Below are positions 60,201-64,000 of a stretch of DNA of 64,000 nt, one piece after another; position 1 is the first letter of the stretch; every line of letters begins with the position of its first letter. A model generated the notes under the pieces. The model was not told the origin of the DNA. It did not search any database and saw nothing but the letters and a program-made list of their open reading frames with translations. The stretch comes from Candidatus Rifleibacteriota bacterium (lineage in GTDB: Bacteria; Muiribacteriota; Ozemobacteria; Ozemobacterales; Ozemobacteraceae): the NCBI GenBank assembly GCA_012517355.1, contig JAAYVD010000123.1, forward strand, positions 108,154-172,153, written 5' to 3'. A program made the translations under genes and the position numbers.

Positions 60201-63200
60201 GGGGGCGGCTGGCGGCTCCGGTGGCGGCCTCGGTCAGGGCCTCCTTCACCAACCCCGGCAACAGGCTCTGCAGGTCGATCTCCACCCCAAGGCGGGGTTC
60301 CAGGTCCCCCACCGCCTCTTCGAGGGTCTGCATCGCCACCTGCCCCTGCCGGTCGACCACGGTCCGGATCGACCTGGCCACCACGCCTCCGACCAGCAGG
60401 ACCGGGAGCAGCCAGAGGACGACGGCCATCCAGCCCACTCCCCACCCCGCGCGAGGACTGGACGGCTGGCCGGACGATGGGATGTCCCTCCCGGGTTCCC
60501 CGGGCTCACCGGGCACCGGTGAGGGGGAAGCCGGGGCGGGGCCTGCGGTCATGGCGTCCGAAGTCGGGATCGGAGTCGCCGAGGTTTTGGCCGTTTCCCC
60601 GTCCGGTGCCAGGGAATCACCGGTGGGGCTGGCGACGGATGGGGCTCCGGTCCGGCCTGGCCAGGTCGAGGGCTGGCCCGGGGTGGTTGCGGGGGAGTCT
60701 CCCGGGAGGGCCTCATGGCGGTGCTCGGAACGGTGGTCCGGCGCCGCCATCCGTGGCGGCAGGGGGCCGGTCCGGGCGGAGGGGGTCTCGCGCGGGAGGG
60801 TGGTGGTGGCGGCGGGGGAAGGGGTGGCCAGGTCGGGCAGTTCCCAGGCGTCGTCGTCGCCGGGCAGGGCCTGGGCGGCGGCGGCCTGGTCAGGGGGCAA
60901 CCGGTTCCGCACCAGGCCCGAGACGACGATGCGGCTGGCCCGGCCCTGCCGCGACCGGCTCTCCAGTTCGGCCGCGCGGGCCACGACCTCCCCCACCACT
61001 CCCAGGTCGAGGCGCACGCGGGGGTCGCCCAGGAGGCCGCTGACCACGGTGCCGAGCTCGATGCCGATGCCGATGGCGAAGGTGAACTCCCCCCGCGCCT
61101 GCCGCTCCGTCTGGGCAGCCGCCTGGGCGGCCATCATGGCCCGGGCGGCGGCGACGGCCCGTCGCACCGGGTCTTCCGGCCGGCCCGGATAGAAGACGGC
61201 CACCACCGCGTCGCCGATGAACCGCTCGACGATCCCGTCGTGGGCCTGGATGCATCCGGCCATGGCGGCCAGGTGGCGGTTCAGGGCGGCGAACAGGGCG
61301 GTCGGGGCCTGGGATTCCGAGAGGGTGGTGAATCCCCGGATGTCCGAAGCGAGGACGGCCACCGCCTGTTTCCGGCCCTGCCTGACCTGCCCGGCATCGG
61401 CCCCGGCGCCGGCCACCAGGGTGAGAACCTGCGGGGCGACGAACCGCCTGATCAGCTGGCGTTCACGCAGGGCGGCGGTCATGTCGTTCAGGGTGCGGCC
61501 GGCCTGGCCCAGTTCGTCGGGGCGTTCGTCGGGGAAGCGGGTGTCCAGGCAGCCGTCCGCCACCCGGCCGAGGCCGGCGCTCATGTCGGCGAGGGGGCCG
61601 GCCAGCCAGCGCGAGAGCAGGAAGGCGGCGGCGGTCACCATCAGCCAGAGCCCGGCGAGGACCCCTGCCAGGAGCCGGCCTTCCCGCTCCACGGCCTGTC
61701 GGATCGGCTCCAGGGAGGCCATGCCGATGAGCACGACGCCGCGGAGGTCAAGACTGGGCCGGGCCAGGACGGCCTGCGGGTGCCCGTCGCGCCGGCCGGC
61801 GACCAGGATCGTTCCTTCGCGGGCGGCGCGGGCGAGGCGTGCGAAGGGAAGGGCGGGGCCGGGCAGGGGGGTGCCCACGGCGGTCATCGTGACCCCGGTC
61901 TGGCGGAACGCCCCCACGCGGTGGTCGGTGTCGGCGAGCCGGATCCGTTCGGCGAGGACCATTCCCAGGTAGTGGTCGATCACCTCGGCCTGGTTCCAGA
62001 TCACCACGAGGTTGTAGGAGGCCGATCCGGGTCGCAGCAGCGGGGCTCCCCACGAGCTCATGTGGATGTCGCCCATGGACATCACGGCGGTCTCGTGGAA
62101 AGCGAACCGGGCGTTGCCCAGCCCGGGAAACTGCTTTTGGATGGCCATCAAGGTGGCACTGGGCGAGGTGAGGGGAAGCTTCGGACGGGAGGTTGGCAAC
62201 GGGGATGGCTGCAGGCGGGGCTCGAGGAAGCGCCAATACATGTCGACCAGCAACTGGCGCAAGGTCGGCGACACCTCGGAGGCGGTCATCTCGATGTGGA
62301 ATCCCTGCGACCCGACGATCTGGATCATGGCCGGGGAAAACCCTTCGCGGCAGGCCTCCCGCCACAGACCATCGAGCACGGACGAGGAGGCGAGGCGTCC
62401 CTCGTAGACGGCGTCGAGGGCGAGGCCGAGTCCGGGCCGGTCGAGGAGGCGTTGTCCCAGCATGGCCTGTCGTCTCGTCAGGTCGGTGCTTTCCCGCTCG
62501 ATCCGGCGCTGGGTGCTTTCGAGTCCCTCGACCAGCTGTCGGGTCAGGTTCTCCTCGTGGTGGAGCAGGAAGTGGACCCCGGCGCCGAGACTCAGCAGGA
62601 GCGGCGGGGCGGCCAGCCCGGCGAACCACCCCAGGAGGCTGGCATGCAGGCCGAGCCCGGGCCAGCCGTTGCCCAGGACGGCCCGCAGGAGAAGGGCGGC
62701 CCACCCCAGGCCCACCAGCATGGCCAGGGTGAAGGTCCAGGCGCGGAAAGGGTTTTCCGGTGCGGGACCGGGGGGGTGGAGGAGGACCCCGAGGAAGCCG
62801 GACGTCGGGGCGAGGGGACAGACCTGGAATCGCCAGCCGGATTCCGGAACCAGCCGGCCCGCGAGGCTGGAGGGCAGGTCGACGCGGCCCACGCGGTCGG
62901 GGGCGGTCCGGGTCGAGGGGGTGATTTGCATCAGGCCGTCGAGGTCTTCGAGGATCCGGTGGGGGACCTCCCGGAACAGGCCGGGGTGGATCAGGCGGGG
63001 CCCCCGCCGGGGACCGGAATGGTCGGGGAGGGCGAGGAAGGCGGGCAGGAAGTCGCGGCGGTGCCAGTTGAGCAGGGTGGCCTTCAGCCAGGTCTGCCGG
63101 TCGGCGCCGCCCGCGGGCAGGAACAGCAGGAAGGCTCCGGCCGGCTCTGCTTCGGGGCCAAACCAGTCCCAGGCGAGGAACCCGTGCTGCTGGCCGAGAC

Positions 63201-63792
63201 GGGCGGGGAAGGCCCGGCCCCGGGCCGGCCGTTCGAACTGGGCCTGGGTGGTCAGGGCGCCGAAGAACAGCGGGATGCGCTGCCTCCAGACCGGTCCCCG
63301 CAGGGCCGACGGGCGGTCCAGGGCGAGGTCGACCGTCTCCCGCAGGAGGTGGGAAAACAAAAACCCCTGGTCCGAGCGCAGGCCGGGGACGCGGGCCAGG
63401 GCGGGCTTCCCCCCGTGGGCGGGGTCGAACAGCACGGCCCAGACCTGGGGCGCGGGAACCCCCACGAGGAGGGGGCGACGCATCGCTCCCGCGAGGGCGG
63501 CCGTCCACCCCTGGCGCCGGAGCCTGGTTCCGAGGCGGGTCCGCAGGCGCCGGGCCAGTTCCTCGGCCCAGAAGGCGCCGTCGCTGGCCCTGGCCAGGAC
63601 CCGGCCCAGACCGGCCCCGGTCTGGGCCATGTCCCGCTCCCCCCGGGCTTCCAGCAGGGGGGCGAACCGCCAGGCCTGCCAGGCCAGGATGGCCACCGGC
63701 AGCCAGGTCAGCAGGAAAGGCAGGGCGAGGCCGCGCCAGGGGGCGCGGCCGGGCCCGGTGGGCAGGGGTGGCGACATCACGGGCGCCGGCAT
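57208..63792 (-). CDS. Giant tandem sensor-HAMP-cyclase protein
   Basis: 2,194 aa with two full modules in one chain. Module 1: membrane helix (about 21-40), extracytoplasmic sensor, helices near 352-410, second sensor, helix (about 708-728), HAMP and class III cyclase domain (about 808-965). A disordered linker (about 970-1115) leads to module 2, built the same way, with a cyclase domain at about 2013-2194. Domain 1 keeps both metal ligands (Asp817, Asp861) but has Arg857, Gly931, Ala938 and Glu942 at the purine and transition-state sites. Domain 2 has Thr2022 for the first metal Asp but keeps Asp2066, Lys2062, Thr2136, Asn2143 and Arg2147. Together they could form one complete site, like C1/C2 of animal adenylyl cyclases. 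The ribosome binding site is weak. Confidence 0.85.
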   Translation of the reverse strand: MPAPVMSPPLPTGPGRAPWRGLALPFLLTWLPVAILAWQAWRFAPLLEARGERDMAQTGAGLGRVLARASDGAFWAEELARRLRTRLGTRLRRQGWTAALAGAMRRPLLVGVPAPQVWAVLFDPAHGGKPALARVPGLRSDQGFLFSHLLRETVDLALDRPSALRGPVWRQRIPLFFGALTTQAQFERPARGRAFPARLGQQHGFLAWDWFGPEAEPAGAFLLFLPAGGADRQTWLKATLLNWHRRDFLPAFLALPDHSGPRRGPRLIHPGLFREVPHRILEDLDGLMQITPSTRTAPDRVGRVDLPSSLAGRLVPESGWRFQVCPLAPTSGFLGVLLHPPGPAPENPFRAWTFTLAMLVGLGWAALLLRAVLGNGWPGLGLHASLLGWFAGLAAPPLLLSLGAGVHFLLHHEENLTRQLVEGLESTQRRIERESTDLTRRQAMLGQRLLDRPGLGLALDAVYEGRLASSSVLDGLWREACREGFSPAMIQIVGSQGFHIEMTASEVSPTLRQLLVDMYWRFLEPRLQPSPLPTSRPKLPLTSPSATLMAIQKQFPGLGNARFAFHETAVMSMGDIHMSSWGAPLLRPGSASYNLVVIWNQAEVIDHYLGMVLAERIRLADTDHRVGAFRQTGVTMTAVGTPLPGPALPFARLARAAREGTILVAGRRDGHPQAVLARPSLDLRGVVLIGMASLEPIRQAVEREGRLLAGVLAGLWLMVTAAAFLLSRWLAGPLADMSAGLGRVADGCLDTRFPDERPDELGQAGRTLNDMTAALRERQLIRRFVAPQVLTLVAGAGADAGQVRQGRKQAVAVLASDIRGFTTLSESQAPTALFAALNRHLAAMAGCIQAHDGIVERFIGDAVVAVFYPGRPEDPVRRAVAAARAMMAAQAAAQTERQARGEFTFAIGIGIELGTVVSGLLGDPRVRLDLGVVGEVVARAAELESRSRQGRASRIVVSGLVRNRLPPDQAAAAQALPGDDDAWELPDLATPSPAATTTLPRETPSARTGPLPPRMAAPDHRSEHRHEALPGDSPATTPGQPSTWPGRTGAPSVASPTGDSLAPDGETAKTSATPIPTSDAMTAGPAPASPSPVPGEPGEPGRDIPSSGQPSSPRAGWGVGWMAVVLWLLPVLLVGGVVARSIRTVVDRQGQVAMQTLEEAVGDLEPRLGVEIDLQSLLPGLVKEALTEAATGAASRPPPTGGQEAASTRNLQRFAAGFSRRITGLGSAAASLEWAIAGFPWPGTTTVQLLLATEDPDELIWDPGRPTPSFASGTRPWKHTGLLLSPDGIVPIARNGFPEGNLGPLPLFALTAKHAVYRYLTGMAPVRDIRYERYLRSTFFPAEQTQMDRTRFFPSSMYQVLPSAVTGVHRIHTFRPVFRQELRSGLPFDRSTFRGWVEADRRAPGDRRAVRRFQEDLRGTLHVAVRPDRAWFVGVVDRRRQEAARHGLKLALVPAAGPTSAAGDAPPPFAATDWADPSFAAEPLRSALSLDFSGPRRFGDWLVWKSSPRRFWPGLGRLVLAMPCGQDAAGRWWGVFAAATAGWCWFGWWWAWGTRPTLRLGLVLTFLTVLAPPALMGIMVMERARIEAEARLEAEGRHRLARAIDAFDQGFSLWRGYAHQILAGMAERSPLRTLSTWRRNDPRVIRELGRMAERAIRLGINLNNFGLSGPGLPPVEVAKNPDQKDHSENGIKNLLGRFLDSTLWPGSAGDVKGKGKGKGSDLLVETELEELRLTLGSVLGQEGLAMHFQRPSALDNWMLGSTRSESAFRTLLFGPASQPRNLYLMWRIPNLERHHFQSLANLPPRWRDPDLDIDVSPEDLPGLVLVPPFYQFECGGRGWPGRTPFATRPLAPWAARLNELVAWTEEPAGITRRAPGGLQLVRSAPGRTMAIWRFQGRLSLDRALGETAWQITWQRLFLLVLAGLVVLLARLTARRYLEPMERVDGACRAVTDGDFTVSLPADWTHEFGVLARAFNQVVREAREGRLLGRFVPEALRAVAHDPAREAAARAGEARRAVILFATVPGFKDVLGRDDPRRVVEVLNAHLQAMSHLVRSHGGEIDKFIGDKILAVFHGDAGGDGLAGAARAARAAATEMVRARAAAAATDGLGRALGVGITAGPVLVGILGAPTVRLEFTVIGDTVNLASRLADLAAKEPEGGILVDQGVADLDPAGLERLPAAPIKGKSREVALYRG
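60706..60767 (+). repeat. Double-hairpin repeat, family 1, copy H, inside the cyclase linker
   Basis: GAGGGCCTCATGGCGG, GGAACGG, then GGCGCCGCCATCCGTGGCGGCAGG in the middle; the last block is nearly identical to copies A and E. On the minus strand it encodes part of the linker between the two cyclase modules (residues about 1009-1029). Confidence 0.65.
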
Positions 63793-63933
63793 TCGGGTTT
63801 CATGGGGCCACCCTGACAGTACCCCGGATGACCAGCCCGGTCAACGACGGGCTTCCTCCCAGGACCCGCGATGGCTCTGGAAAAGCCGGCCGGCGCATCC
63901 CGGCAGGGGTGGACGCGGGGGTCTGCCCCTACG

Positions 63934-64000
63934 GTGGACGCCGGAAGTTGGCGTCGGAAGTGGGCGCCAGAAGTGGACGCCGGAAGTTGGCGTCGGAAGT
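63934..64000 (+). repeat. Tandem 13-bp repeat running off the window
   Basis: Five consecutive 13-mers (63934, 63947, 63960, 63973 and 63986), GTGGACGCCGGAA, GTTGGCGTCGGAA and GTGGGCGCCAGAA types, the fourth and fifth repeating the first and second. The array continues past the right edge. It lies upstream of the giant cyclase gene. Confidence 0.85.

Noticed and set aside
60715..63816. A 1,033-codon plus-strand frame opposite the giant cyclase
   Set aside because: Antisense shadow with low-complexity translation; the minus-strand frame carries all the conserved motifs.
63934..64000. CRISPR-like array
   Set aside because: The 13-bp units are directly adjacent with no spacers and no cas genes are present.

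Overview
The window is a GC-rich (roughly two-thirds G+C), gene-dense stretch of bacterial chromosome with no rRNA, tRNA, CRISPR array, transposase or phage structural module that I can recognise. Penicillin-binding protein 1C next to a bacterial alpha-2-macroglobulin, many exported proteins and several multi-sensor cyclases suggest a Gram-negative (diderm) free-living heterotroph. The mix of pseudopilin-like C-termini, sigma-54 regulation and orphan families would fit a deep or candidate-phylum lineage, but I cannot place it from sequence alone.

Layout. 1-5.4 kb: a partial phospholipase D-family (cardiolipin synthase-like) gene with a textbook terminator, a divergent PurD, an exported S1/P1-type nuclease and a divergently oriented LysR regulator. 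5.5-16.7 kb: nine genes on the minus strand forming the most unusual locus here. Reading in the direction of transcription: a near-consensus sigma-54 promoter preceded by three TCGG/CCGA inverted-repeat sites; a 65-aa ORF; two paralogous ~100-aa proteins of unknown family; a leucine-dehydrogenase-like protein overlapping by 4 bp a fusion of butyrate kinase with a cytoplasmic ABC substrate-binding domain; a soluble PAS histidine kinase; an NtrC-type sigma-54 activator; then a second dehydrogenase-like/kinase-fusion pair. Both dehydrogenase paralogues have lost the catalytic lysines, the activator has Gln in place of the Walker A lysine, and both dehydrogenase genes are preceded by a terminator-like hairpin just before the ribosome binding site.

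17-34 kb: exported beta-propeller proteins, a convergent pair of paralogous membrane proteins with pseudopilin-like tails, two methyltransferases, an exported EndoU-like endoribonuclease, a small holin-family membrane protein, glucosamine-6-phosphate deaminase (NagB), a polytopic membrane protein, a CPBP protease, an orphan sensor-like protein and an exported SagB/nitroreductase-like protein. 34-44 kb: PbpC and a 1,876-aa thioester-containing alpha-2-macroglobulin on the same strand, separated by an AT-rich, polypurine and repeat-laden spacer. 44-50 kb: signalling genes (STAS protein, HD-GYP phosphodiesterase, membrane class III cyclase) and a GT-C glycosyltransferase. 50.8-56.8 kb: a complete glucose phosphotransferase system in two genes (EIIA-HPr-EI fusion and PtsG-like EIICB) beside a convergent GH1 beta-glucosidase. 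57-63.8 kb: one 2,194-aa protein with two tandem sensor-HAMP-cyclase modules whose catalytic residues are complementary, as in the C1/C2 halves of animal membrane adenylyl cyclases.

Two dispersed intergenic repeat families run through the window: a ~60-85 bp double-hairpin element (eight copies, two of them inside open reading frames) and a ~125-150 bp element (four copies, two as an inverted pair). Most lie between genes and explain much of the intergenic DNA.
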